Shown piece after piece: positions 1 to 11,862 of a stretch of DNA of 64,000 nt. Each line of letters opens with the position of its first letter. The stretch's first letter is position 1. Location: positions 1,805,501 through 1,869,500 of the forward strand of contig CM052361.1 in the NCBI GenBank assembly GCA_028551475.1, read 5' to 3'. Origin of the DNA: Casuarina equisetifolia (taxonomy: Eukaryota > Streptophyta > Magnoliopsida > Fagales > Casuarinaceae). Position numbers and translations under genes: made by a program. The notes beneath the pieces are model-generated. The model had not been told where the DNA came from, ran no database searches, and saw nothing but the letters and a program-made list of their open reading frames with translations.

Positions 1-1833
1 TCTCTAATAACCATCCAATTTTGAAAAATTAGGCATCTAACAAAATCTTATAAGAGATGGGCTTAGCATAGTTAATTAGGCGGTGGGGTTAGCATAATGA
101 ATTAGGCATATAATACAAGAAGTCTTTTGGTTCTTCTTTTCTTCTCTCAGTGCAGACCCCGGGGATAGGAATTGGGGTTAGCATAGTAAACAAAGCTGAA
201 TGCATTAGTACACCAAGATCTTTTATGAAGAACACATGAGCATGAGATCAAGTGAAGCCTCAGAATCCAGAATATATTGGATTGATAATATGCAATTTTT
301 CAGATGCTGTGTTGAACCCATAAGACCTTTGCTTTCTTGTCTTTACAATATGATATTTTCTCTGAAAACTAAACGCAAACAAACACATCAAAAAGATGAC
401 ATGTTTCACTCCAATTACTTTGCAGCTGTATTTTAAAAACTTCTAAACAGATACCAAGATAAACTTTGGCAATCATTAGTAACCGGAATAGACATTTATC
501 CTTCACCATACGTGTAGATATCCACTCCTCTAGCAATACCTGCAGATTTAGCCTTGTTTCATGCTTCCTCATTCTTGATATTATTTCTCAATTTAAAAAA
601 CCTACTGAAGTTACATTGAAGTATAATAAGAACCACAAAAATACATAAAAACATTGCCACATCTTATGATGAAATTAGGCCATTTTCAGAACAAAAGGAA
701 TAACTATTGGTTCAACACCAGACTTCTCCTTTCCAATAGTATTATTTCCACCAGTCCCCGTATGTTTGAGAATTTCATTTGTGTGAGCAGAAAGCTACCA
801 GAAAAAATGTTCCAAGTAATACTTTTCACTCATTCTTCATGAAAGCATATGAATTCATGAGTCTGCAATCAAGGCAAGACAATTTAAAACACTACAGAAG
901 ACTTCAGACCAAAATTTTATCTTTATTCCCAGAGACACTCTCTGTTAGGTTGATAGACTCCAAAGTATCAGACTTTATTTACTTCATCGGTAGATTTCCT
1001 TTCTTGTGAGCTCACATCCCCAAGACCGTTACTGTTTTCAGTGCTATTTCCACAAACACCAGCGGAATTATTTTCACTTTCTGTTGCTGTACTATCATCA
1101 CAAGTCACAGATTCATGATTAGCCTCTTTACATTTTTCCAGCATAGTAGCTGATGCCTTATTTTCGTCATCCATCAAATAAATGCTAGGATCTAAATGTA
1201 TTCCCTGCCATTTATGGAATGAAGAAACATAAAAAGGTCAACCACAGAATAAGACATATTTCTTTATACTGGAAAATGCTAATTATATCAAAACACCAAT
1301 TCACAGCACCATGTTCTTTGACTTTTTTTTTTTTTTTTTGGAGGGGGCGTATATTGGCTGTCTGTTGTTGTTAGTAAAGAAGAGGGGTGAAAACATGAAG
1401 ATTGAGTACTTGAACAGTGAACAAACCTCAATTACAGTTGGCTTCCCATCTCTCATAGCTTTCTTCAAATCGCCAGCCAAACCTAGCAAGGAGATGCTAA
1501 TACAAATTAATAACAAATATAACTGCTAGTACAATGGCATGTTTTATCTCTCTTTAAGAGAGAAATCCCATCGTCAATCAAACAAATATAGAATTCATAC
1601 CATCTGTGGATTTTGAAAGCTATGCAAGGAAAATCAGAACAGTTAAATCATCTGATCTGAAAAGGTTTTCTGCATCTTTAAAACTGAAGGACTACCGTTG
1701 CGAACAATTCTGCATTCTCTACAAAATTCTGTGTTCCTCAGAGGAGCTGTAATCCGGGGCCCAAACAGTAGTAGATGTCAATGGTGCACTGAGTCAGACA
1801 TAAGAAGAGAATAAGTATTCTGATCTAAATCTC
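1..1833 (-). pseudogene. Truncated duplicate of the 2PGK-like P-loop NTPase gene
   Basis: This stretch aligns collinearly, introns included, with 14411-16317, the middle of the intact P-loop NTPase gene. Remnants of that gene's exons 8 to 12 are recognisable (roughly 1700-1795, 1428-1486, 910-1203, 660-780 and 480-533). Two frame-breaking changes separate it from the intact copy. In the exon 8 counterpart near 1735, five bases are missing inside the segment for the acidic SSEE region. In the exon 10 counterpart near 969, two bases are missing, which brings a stop into frame. The P-loop exon and everything 5' of it are absent, because similarity ends abruptly near 1833. The left end runs off the window, so more 3' exons may lie outside. 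It is very unlikely to encode a working enzyme. Divergence looks similar in introns and exons, as expected for a decaying copy. Confidence 0.85.
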
Positions 1834-3287
1834 GGGCCAATTGCCGGTTGATGTGACCAATCCTCATTGATTTTGAGGATTTCGATTTGGGGAGGAAATT
1901 TTATGGAGCCTTTCACATCAAGGACCACCGTGATATTACTGTTACTCCACTCGTTCATGTGTGAAATCACTGTAGGCATGACTGATAATTGTAGAGTTGA
2001 TATGTGTGGTAGAATTTATTGTGCTTTCTCAAGATCTTGTGAGGAAAGTATCTGTGATGAACAAGAAGGACGCTCTTAAAAGTGAAAAAGAAAACACTGA
2101 AGATGGAACTGATATTTTGGCCAGTTCTAATAGACTTTACATCTCACTATTACCATATTTTGAGTAATATAGAAGATTTGAGGCCTCTGCTGTTAGGAAG
2201 GCTGAAGAAGGAGAACCGATCTGAAAAAGAGAGTTGGGGAACTTTCAACGATCTTGGAGTATTATGAAATGGATTACCAGATATATTGTTCATTTGGTGG
2301 ATTGTTCTGTTCATATCGTTATTGCTTTCATTTGATTGCATATCTGTACAACCTATGTTTAGGTTGTATTGGCCGGAAAAAACAGCAGAAAGGAGGAAAA
2401 ATGCCTGGAAGACCAACTTGGTGATGCTAAGGTGGCTGTTGGCAACGCTGAAACTAAGTTGAAAAGGTTGCAAGTTTAAATAAGCCATTTTGAGAAGGAG
2501 CTGAAAGAGAAAACACATCAAATAATGTCAAAGCGTGAAGAAGAAGCTGTTGATATAGAGAGGAAGGGATGTAGAGGATGTCAGAAAGGCACTGGAGTCT
2601 CTTCCATTCATAGAGGAAGTGATCGAGGCTCTGCAGAACATTGGCACTCTTTGAGGAATATCTCCAGCAGAGTGAAAAATTAATTAAATCTCAATTTAGT
2701 TATTTATTCTGTGAAATTAACATGTTCTTCATCTAGTTCTAGGTTTAGCCACCCAAGTTCTAGTCACTATGTTTTTACAGTTTTATTTTCCTCCTTATTT
2801 CTTTGATGAAGTATCTATAGGAGATAAAATGCTTTTACAAAAAGTTAATCAAGAACGATAATCTAGGAAGAAGAGTGCCAATTATCCCTTTGAATAAAAT
2901 ACAATCCCAAACTGGCCCCTAAGATGGTCAGAGTGACAGTAAACAAAAACTGCTGGTTACGAATTTTTAAAGATGGTACAGTGTCGTCTTCCTCCAAAAA
3001 GCAACTCTCATGTTCTCTTTCAAGGAAACATCAATCAAGGCAGGGCCTTGTAAATGATTATGGTTATGGCGTCCATTTGATTTTCAATTTCTAGTTAACT
3101 TTCATTACAATCTTATTTCATCTTACACTCTTGAGTACTCTAGTCAAAGAAATTTTAACACCAATCAATACATGTGGAACCAAAGTATCTCTTTTTAGGA
3201 AATAAAATAACTTGGATACAATGAGGTTTTCCCTCCATGTCTCTTAGATATACAATATGCTACTACTTTTGCAGAACTTTTCAAGGA

Positions 3288-5005
3288 TTAATCTTTAGGT
3301 GGTGCTCTTAAATAAGCACACTCAAGATGTGTAGCAAAGTCACATTCTTTACAATAATAAAACCAATTAGAAGAATTTCTTACTTGCTCACAAATTAAAC
3401 AATAGCATTCTCCAACATCATCTTCAGCCTTATAAGTAAGATTTAGAGGATGTTCATCATCTTTATACTTAGTTTGGAGTGGATAAGTAGCACATATGTA
3501 ACACAAGTTAAAGTTGCACAATAGCGCATCCGTACTGCAACCACCACCACGAGCTCTCACCACAACTGTTGCAATTTCCCCTGGCGTCTGTGTTAAAGAG
3601 CTTGTGTAGGTGACTTTCATGTTGAAGGTCCTGCTGAAGTACACCACATTGGATGTCCCATACATACCGAGACTGAACACACTGATCACAACGATAGGTG
3701 AAACCAAAACAATTTCGTCCACAACAATGACAGTTTTGACCTGTTGAACGAGCACTTTGGTCGAGGGTGAGCGGATGCCAATGAGCCACCGGTTGCTGAA
3801 TCTTTAAGGGTAGCTCGCCACATCTTTCATGGATGAAGAACTTACATGGTGCACAACCATAGAAGGGGGGTGAGACTATCTGATCCATACACACCTTACA
3901 ATGCTGGTCATACTTAAATTGCTTGTGGCTAAGAATTAACTCATGTTCTGGATGACTAAAGTGCTTCTTTATCTCCTGAAGGCTCTCTTTTTTGTCCAAG
4001 ACTGTATATGCGCACCCCAAGTGGACAACGTAGTCACAAGTGACACAAATATAAGCAACATACCTGTTTTCTATCAAGCCCTTACAAACTCTACACTTGA
4101 GCTCCCTTGGATGAAGGGAAAAGCTACAAGTGAGGGAGTGATTGCATTCCTTAGTTTTGATGTTGTGCATATACATTTTGGCACACCTTCGGTGAATCAA
4201 GAGTCCACAGTGCCTACATAGGAAGGTTGGTTCTGTTGGTTTTCTGGTATCTCTTGACAGTAGGAAAAAAAACACAACCCAACAAAACCAAAAAGTTTGA
4301 TATTTCGTTATATTTAAATAACAACTGAAATAGCAATATAAATAGTCAAAAAGCAACACAAACAAAAGTTCTAAGGCTCACAAACACAATAGCTCAATGG
4401 CTTACAGATTCAACAGCTCCAAGGTAAAAACAAGAACCTTATAGAGTAATTTGTCTAAACGGAAAACAACCATAAAATATACTAATTTGTTGCTTACCTA
4501 GAATATCCTACGACCTTACTTATATAACAAACCTATCACCACTACCTTTGGATAATTGCCCACTAAAGACAGTTTTCTTTTTGCACACGATCCTCCACGT
4601 TTTGCTCCAACAATCACCACTCTTCACATCTAACCACTCTTCCACGTTTTTCTCCATATAATCACTACTCTTCACGTCTAACCACTCTTCTACATTCTTC
4701 TCTAACAGTTACCACTATTCACGTCTAACCACTCTTCCACATTCTTCTCTAACGGTTACCACTCTTCACGTCTAACAATCACGTTCCTGCACTTATCGGA
4801 GTGGTGATAATTCCAGCAACTCTCAACAGGTTCTACGTTCTGGAAACCACAAGCATGGCAAGCAAAATGAACAAATGACTTTCCCTTCATTCTCCAACTC
4901 TTTTATAAACATTATGTGTTGCACTTGATTGATCATATGATGTTCGTGCTTCATATCCGGAATATGTGGTGGTTGCTCAACACATGATTTATGAAGAAGG
5001 AACAA
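3288..5005 (-). pseudogene. DC1 (C1-like zinc-binding) domain protein, broken
   Basis: The - strand carries the Cys/His pattern of plant DC1-domain proteins. From about 4255 downwards come CRHCGLLIHRRC, CRVCKGLIENRYVAY with HLGC, CKVCMDQIVSPPFYGC with HERC, and CHCCGRNCFGFTYRC. The last unit ends WFYYCKECDFATHLEC and a stop at 3288. The frame changes once, near 3520 just after the residues YGCA, where one extra base (or two missing) splits the unit. A separate upstream piece at 4823-5005 contains HKSCVEQPPHIP, typical of the DC1 N-terminal region, and then reads to a stop. Between them lies intron-like DNA with a 47-bp minisatellite. DC1 proteins are a large plant family, mostly of unknown role. 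With the frameshift and no clear start it is probably dead, although one sequencing error could explain the frameshift alone. Confidence 0.7.
4594..4782. repeat. Minisatellite, four units of 47-48 bp
   Basis: Four head-to-tail units start at 4594, 4641, 4689 and 4736. Each has a TCCACRTTYTKCTC-like start and an ACTCTTCACGTCTAACCACTC-like end. Units differ at several positions, so the array is not recent. It lies between the two recognisable parts of the DC1 relic. Confidence 0.85.
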
Positions 5006-5038
5006 GAACTATATTTATAAATAACTATATTATTCCTT

Positions 5039-5330
5039 TCTTCTATCTTCATCTATATCTTTTTTTTTTTTGTGAATATTTCTTTATTCTTTTCTTGCTT
5101 CTTTATCTATGCCTAACATTCATCGTCTATACCTTTTTTTCTTCTTCTTCTTCTTCTTTCTTGACATCTTTCTTTATTCTCTTACTTTGATTTATTTATT
5201 TCCGTTGCCTCTTTGCTTTCCTCCTCTATTTTCTTTCCCGACACATGTCTCTTTATCATTTCAACATATTTTCACTCTTCTTTTCTTTTCTTGTGTTCTT
5301 CCTTTTTATTTGCCTTCACGACACAGCAAT
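5039..5330. repeat. Pyrimidine-rich low-complexity stretch with (TTC)n
   Basis: Almost 300 bases of T and C on the + strand, including a TTC run at 5139-5158. The open frames across it are low complexity and I do not regard them as genes. Confidence 0.7.
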
Positions 5331-5339
5331 CTCCGATGC

Positions 5340-7040
5340 TTAAAGCATAACTAAAGAACATCTTTCAATGGAGAAGGCCAATGCGTTTTGGCTTTCGGCC
5401 CTTCCATTCTGCATGACGGCAAAGGTTGCCGCAAACCATATCATGGAGTCTCCCAGTGTTTCCAAACAGACCACAAGCCAGCAGTTTCCACTCATGTCCA
5501 CAAGAAGTAAACATAAAGTAAAAGGGAAAAGAAAAAAAAAAAAAAACTATTAGAATACACACGACATAGTTAGAGAAGAGAACAATAAAACGCAGCAGCA
5601 GCAATACTTTTGTGTATGTGTAGATAAACATGCATACATAAATTTCACATGTACATACATATTAACACACAATATCTAGCCAACAAGAATAACCACATAT
5701 GAATTCTTCATAAAATTCAGAATCCAAAAATGATTTCCATGTCCATAGAAATTAGGAAACTAGGTCAAAACAAGGGGCTTTAAGCTGAAGCACCAAGGTT
5801 TATTGATCCGGCTCTACATGTCTAGAGAGGTAAATCAAAAGCCCGGACTATAACAATTTTGTCCGCACGAGATAGGAGGTAGATATCAAATTGGGCTTAG
5901 ACTGAACAATTAATTTATTTCAACAAAACAACCCAGTCAATTGTAGCAAAACAAAACCCCTTTACTCATTTTAACTGGACGACCTGAGGACTTGGAGAGA
6001 GACGTAAATGTTCCAACTATCTTTAACATCTGCTTTTACTTGCGTTCTTAATGTAACTCTGTTGCATGGTGGCACATTTAGGATTCCATGCAGAGCATTT
6101 AGAGTCTGGGCAGTCACATCAGTTCCAACGCAACCCACTTGAGAATTGCATCTCCTTTTACGTCTAAAAGTCGACCTTTCTTCACGGAGATGCCTCTTCT
6201 CCCTCCACGGGTTAGCAAGAAAAGTAAACAAATAGAGAACCTACTTGGAGTGTACTGGGAACAAGAATTTGAGTATTTTCAACGTCCCCATGACGATTAT
6301 AGGTAATTGTACCGAATCACATTCTATTTTTTAAGGTTATTTCTATTACTTGCAAGTGATCCGACCATGAAACATGAGAATTCCAGCTTTTTTCTTCTTG
6401 AGAAGAGCACAACCATATTGGAGCTATCGACTTCAGGGCACAACCATGCGTTGGATGGTGGATTTTTGATCTGATGATGTCTCTCTTCTCGAATGCAATT
6501 TTGGGAACATGGTTTTGCATAAAATTTTTGTTTTTGGGGACATTTTATATGAACGTGTAGACTTTAGAGGACATGTTGTGGGCTGTTAATTGGCCTGCTG
6601 TGACTGCCTATTTTGTTTACAATGGCAAACCTTATAATGTATTTTATGGGTTGAGCAAGGGGCATCATGTGAGCTCTTTCTCTCTTATTGAACCTACTTA
6701 TATTGTGTGGTTTAAAATAAGTAGAAGTTTCGGTTTAAATATGTTGTTCATAGTTTTGAATTATTATGATTTTGCAGATTATTTGTGAATTGCAATGTGA
6801 GGAATGTGGACCAAAGGTTGTTTTTGTCTTTGGCTGCCCTAAAGTCAGGCAAGTTGGGCTAGTACGAGAACATGATGTTAGAAGTGGTGTGAAGTTCTAA
6901 GCAGCATTTCTTCATGCAACTTGAATTTAAAGATTCCGTTTTTCTTGGACATGTATGTTAATGGTCCTTGGCATTGTTTAGGAGGTTGATTCAAGGAAAA
7001 GCAATGTGCTCCATCTTGTATAGCAACATGTCGAGGAGAA
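5340..7040. other. No clear gene; one unassigned coding-like fragment
   Basis: This lies inside the span of the SMC2 relic but shows no SMC2 exon. On the - strand, 5971-6130 reads like real protein (TLNALHGILNVPPCNRV, then DSWNIYVSLQVLRSSS and a stop). I cannot assign it to a family. It may be the last exon of another decayed gene. The rest is AT-rich and unremarkable. Confidence 0.4.
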
Positions 7041-7332
7041 TTTCAATTAAACTATAAAGTTTTGCTCTGATTTTATCTTTCTTGTTTGTTAGAATTATGC
7101 AAAACTTCTTAAATAAATACAGAAGACAATTAAGCTAATTAGATTGTTAACAGTTCATGTCAATTAGTTGCTTTTCTCTTCTTCTTCTTTTTTATCTCTT
7201 TGCACAAGATTTCATATTCTTCTTTGATACTTTTCTAGTTGGTTTTCATTTTTTTGCTTTGCGATCTTGGAGGCGTTGGCTTCCCACAAAGAAAGTGTAA
7301 AATTGTTCTAAAATGGAAAGAACTGTAGACAG
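7041..7332 (+). repeat. Direct repeat copy 1 (pair with 9457-9736)
   Basis: About 290 bp that align with 9457-9736 in the same orientation. Both copies share TTTCTTGTTTGTTAGAATT, then AGATTGTTAACAGT, TTTGATACTTTTC and a GGAGGC-TTGGCTTCC segment. Short indels and substitutions are spread throughout. It lies just before a surviving SMC2 exon, so it is probably intronic or flanking DNA of that gene, duplicated locally. Confidence 0.8.
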
Positions 7333-9456
7333 TAGCTTGTTCATTTACTTTCAAAACAGTAGCTTGTTGGATTGGTTAGTCATTGCATCAAACTTTCTCC
7401 ACGATTTAGTACCTTTTGTCAGTTAACCTATAGAGGGAATCATGATTTATTCCAATTTTAGGTTGGGAAGGAGGATGCTGAACTGGCAGTTTCTTTGGTT
7501 GGTTATAAGGAAGAATTAAAGGTGCGCTTCTCATGGTCCCATGCGATGTTTTAAGCCTCGTTATTGTGTGCTCTTCCTTTTAAATTTCGATTGTTGATGT
7601 TTACTGTGTGGTGTTTCAGTAAGTAGTTATGGGTTGATTGATGCTCTCTTTCTGCAACTAGGCAAGTTGCAGGCACTAGAAGTTTCTTGTTTGCAGTTTT
7701 GTTTTGGTTTGCATAGTAGTTGAGAACAGCAGATCCCTACAATTGTAATCAACATCTGCTTCTTTATTGTCCTCTTCTGTGACGGTGGAAATATACATAT
7801 GTGTGAGTTTGACTTTCTTCAATATGTTCCTCCTAAAAGTTCGTGCCTTGGAGAGTGCCATGGAAAATGTATTTGGTTCAACCTCTCTTTGCAAGAACAT
7901 TGTTGCGGCAAAGGAGATATGCTATGTTTGCAGTCATTTACTTCATTGTTTTAGCAACTTGATTCAAGTTGAGGTGGTTTTTATTAATTTGGAGATGGCA
8001 TATTTGATTTGGTGTTCTGTTTATAGAGAAAGTTTTGCATGCCGTTACTGCTTTTTCATAAGCTTTGGGCTATTTTTCAGCTGATAAATTGGATTTTGAA
8101 TAAGCATGGTAGTCTGATTCGCTCATTGCGTGCCACGGTAGATGATTGATCTTCTATTTTTGGTTGTCTCAAGAATATGTGGACCTGCAGGTTGTAGTTT
8201 TCTAAAATATGTGAACTTGCATTTTCATTTTTCAGTCTTGAAGCATTTATCTGTTGAACTTTCCTTGGTACCCCTAGAAGCCGAATCTGCATTACTTCGA
8301 ATTTGAACTCACCTTTCTTGTTTATCCAAAGGCATTATTATAAGAACAGAGCTTGTTTCATTAAACTATCTACCCCTTGGAAGCTCTCACATATTATGTA
8401 AGGGAAAGGCCTCCCCTTTTTTTTTAAAAAAAAAAATATATCTTTTTAAGTGACATATGATCAAAGTTTGAATGAAATTAGTGATTTTTGACAGAAATAG
8501 TAAAAGCATATAGGCTTTGATCTACAGCTTTATTCTGAATCTGGAATCGTTTCCTGTTCTGGTCCATCCTTAGTGTAGCATAATACTTAGTGTGTATGGG
8601 TATATATGTGAATGTCGTTATACATATTCTTGGGTTTAATGTCTCTTTCCTTTGTCTGGCACATGAATAAATGCAGATTGTTATCTTACCAACCTAATCA
8701 AACCCTTAGCTGGAAGCTTATAGGAGAATTTACTAGCATTGTACATTGCAGTGATTTATGAGAAAACAAGTCGAATTTGACTGCTGCTGTAGACGAATCT
8801 GCATCCTTGGAGACTTAACTTTCCTCTTTGAGAACACAAATTGACAGTCTCACCTCACGAGTAGAAGAACAAAAATCCAAGGTAAATATAGACATTTTTT
8901 CTTTTCCTTTTAAACAAAGGTAAGTTTTCTAGAACATGAAAAGCGCTACAAAGATACAGCTGACTAGACAGCAGTGCACCAAGGAAGCCTGTACAGCTAA
9001 ACACTAGTTAAGACCAAAACAACACGGAAACAGCAGGCTGGCTTATAGAAAAGAGTCAGCTAGACATAGATATTTGCACTGACAAATTCTGTGCCGTAAA
9101 AATTACTGATTGACGCCTTGCAGGTTGCTGCCACAAGGGATAATCATGATCGGGTGCAATCTGAGATGAATCTGATCCGTTTGAAAATGAAGGAATGTGA
9201 TTCTTTTGACTCCCGAATTAGTTCTATTCTTAAAGAGCAGGCAAAGCTTCAAAATGAACATAGTGTGACAAATCTTGATAGGAAGAAGATAAAATAATGA
9301 GGGAAGTTGCTAGTATTTCCTCTTCTACATTCCATATAAATTTAATAGTAACCAGTGAACTTTTGGTTAGAATCTCTTCATGATAAACAGATTCATTTTG
9401 CAAGTTCGTTATTTAGATGAATTTAAAATTGTTCAAATTGAAATCTTAAGAAAATA

Positions 9457-9736
9457 TTCAATCAAATAATAAAGTTTTAGTTTGACTTTCTCTTTCTTGT
9501 TTGTTAGAATTCTGCAAAACTTCATAAATAAATACTTGAGACAATTGAGCTAATAGATTGTTAACAGTGCATGTAAATTAGTTGTTTTCCTCTTCCTTGA
9601 TCTTGTTGCATGGTATCTCACATTTTTCTTTGATACTTTTCGAAATAGTCTTCGTTTTTTGCTCTATGGTTGTGGAGGCATTGGCTTCCTCAAGGAAGGT
9701 ATAGAATTGTTTTGAAAAGGAAAAGAATGCAAGACT
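9457..9736 (+). repeat. Direct repeat copy 2 (pair with 7041-7332)
   Basis: Second copy of the repeat at 7041-7332. It starts about 160 bp after the last SMC2-like codons (9294). Its presence shows that the SMC2 relic was itself rearranged by a local duplication. Confidence 0.8.
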
Positions 9737-9739
9737 TCA

Positions 9740-11862
9740 AGTAAATTCATCAACTTGAGAATTACATAGTTATACTTTTCCTATTTATAGGATTTTTCTA
9801 TATTAATTTCCTACTCTATTGGGATATATAGGATGATTTTTTGACTACCATACAATTATGGCAGATTTGGATTAGTGCGAGAGAATGGTTCTAGGAGCTG
9901 ACTATAATTTACTCTTGAATTCCTTTGTTATTGCCATGTCTTGTGCTTATGATGGCAAACCTCACAAGATCCTGCATCTGCATATAAGAAGTCCTTAATG
10001 GACTAAAACAAATGTGAGTCTCTGAGTCTACTTTTTAAAATACATGTATCATGTGGTTGAAATAAGTAAAAGTTAGAGATTAGATATATTATTGATGTTT
10101 TAAAGTACTACAGCCAACGCATTTGTCCTTTTTTTTCCTTTTTTTTCTTTTTCCTTTTTAGTATAGTTTCACCATTCAAGTGAAATGGTAGCACGAGTCT
10201 TTCGTTCGGATCTGAAATTCTAAGACGGCTCAGCCAAAGAAGTCATAGTTCCCTTGGAAAATTTCAAATTTGTATGGGTTCGGATGAGAACTAGCGAGGA
10301 CATGCTCTGTTTATTGTTTACGTAGTCCATGAACTTTATACCCTCCAAAGAAACAGCGAAAGAAAGAGATGAAAGTGGGATGAGCATGAGAGTTCAAATT
10401 CAGACGGATTTGAAGGCAATCATCCTACCTTTGCTGAGTTTCTTTGCCAATTGTAAGTCATGAAATTTGGTTCAAAATTTTTTGGCGTTTGGGATAAGAG
10501 CTCTACAAGTTTGTTGTCACAGGCCTAGGATTATTCCAAATCATGCTAAATATTTGAAGTTGTTTGGGACTATTGTGTGTTACCTGCATGATCTATGCAA
10601 ATTCAGTGCAGATATGTGGCAAGTAGTCGATTATTGGTGACTCCACATGTGGTGACTTATAGAGAATAGGCCTAATTTAAACTTCCATGATGCCAACAAT
10701 ACTAGAGAAAAGAAAAGCAGCCACAAAACAAGAGGAATACTGATGAATACCACAAAAATAACCACACAAAAACCAAGTAATGAAAATAGATAAATTTATA
10801 AGAGTTAAAATTTAAGAATAACCATATCCCATGTAAAGATAAAATGGTAATTTTATTAATTGAAGTTTCGTATCAGCTATAACCAAAAAAAGGCCTCAAG
10901 TTGATACATAAGTTTATATTCTTTAGAAGAATCCGAAAAGATGTATTGACTCCTAAACGCATTACCGGATAAAAGCATACGCATAGTTTTATCATAGAGG
11001 ACTCTACATGTACAGCTTTATGTACATCCTGTTTTTATTGTAGCAGTGAAGACTGAATAAAACACCTGAATCTTTCTGTACTTGTCTAAATAGATTCTAC
11101 ACAATGCATCTCAATCAATAAATGTACCGAAAATCAAAAGATCAGGGTAATGTATAAATAGCACATCATCTAGTCAAACATCACAATAACCCCTATCCAT
11201 CTAAAATGGTGGACCCATGAAGTGATATACAGCACAACCTCGTCTCATTCCCTAAAGAGACAACAGATTCATAATACAGTTTAACTTTTGTATAAATCCT
11301 CTCGAGCGCATGACCTGGTTTCAGAAATTAGGCACCTTGATTTCAGGAAGTATGGCAGGCGATAGAAGTGAAGGGTTGATGTAATCAAAAGATGACAACT
11401 CCGAAGACGCTTCGAGGAAAGTTTGGCAAGGCTTGAGGCTCGAGAAAGGTCTGTGTTAAATGCTCGCTTTCCTTTCACTTCCTCGCATTTGACCCTCCAA
11501 ATCCCAAGTTACATCCTCCTGTAGTCATGTCTACAACCCTTATGGAGTTGGTTCTCTGCCATTTGCAATTGAATCATGACGACATCCATCTGAATGAGAA
11601 GGTTCCAAATAAGTCGCAGAAGATATGAAACCCAGATACCTCATTTTCTTCATTCTCCGTTCTACTATGCTTTCTTCATCTATGGCTTCGTAGGTAGGTA
11701 AATAAATCTTATCAAGAAAGTAGGGTAGAGATAATTTACACAAGATAGAAGAAAGAGAGTAAAGCACATACCGAGTCTTACAATGACCAAGCTTTTTATC
11801 ACATACTTTGATAAAGCTTAAAACTATTGAATGTTCGTTTTCATACCTCTCTGTGTCTAATA
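9740..11862. other. Intergenic and 3' region; no gene seen
   Basis: AT-rich sequence with a T/C-rich run at 10125-10160 and no recognisable protein family. The part nearest 11862 is probably 3' untranslated sequence or flank of the P-loop NTPase gene. An open frame at 11540-11767 (-) has no match I recognise and lies beyond that gene's stop. Confidence 0.5.

Larger units (their letters stand above)
2038..9294 (+). pseudogene. SMC2: SMC2 (condensin CAP-E) pseudogene, scattered exon remnants
   Basis: Blocks in SMC2 order are visible on this strand. 2038-2103 reads VRKVSVMNKKDALKSEKENT. 2140-2290 has NIEDLR followed in another frame by KRVGELSTILEYYE. 2390-2660 has LEDQLGDAKVAVGNAET, then ISHFEKELKEKTHQ, then DVEDVRKALESLP. 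7462-7521 is a clean exon reading VGKEDAELAVSLVGYKEELK. 7853-7916 reads SAMENVFGSTSLCKN. 8790-8881 has LRTQIDSLTSRVEEQKSK. 9124-9294 ends in RLKMKECD and SSILKEQ. SMC2 is the condensin ATPase with two coiled coils and a hinge. Here the hinge, both nucleotide-binding heads and long coiled-coil parts are missing, and there are in-frame stops (near 2486, at 8815 and at 9295) and frame changes. Intron borders survive, so this is a decayed genomic duplicate and not a processed copy. A DC1 relic lies inside it on the opposite strand. The SMC2 identity rests on remembered family sequence. Confidence 0.8.

Noticed and set aside
4594..4782. CRISPR-like repeat array
   Set aside because: The units are contiguous 47-48-bp tandem repeats without spacers, in a plant nuclear context.
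11540..11767. Extra 3' exon of the P-loop NTPase
   Set aside because: The last exon 11863-11937 already ends in TGA after a reading of normal family length. No splice donor leading out of it was needed.
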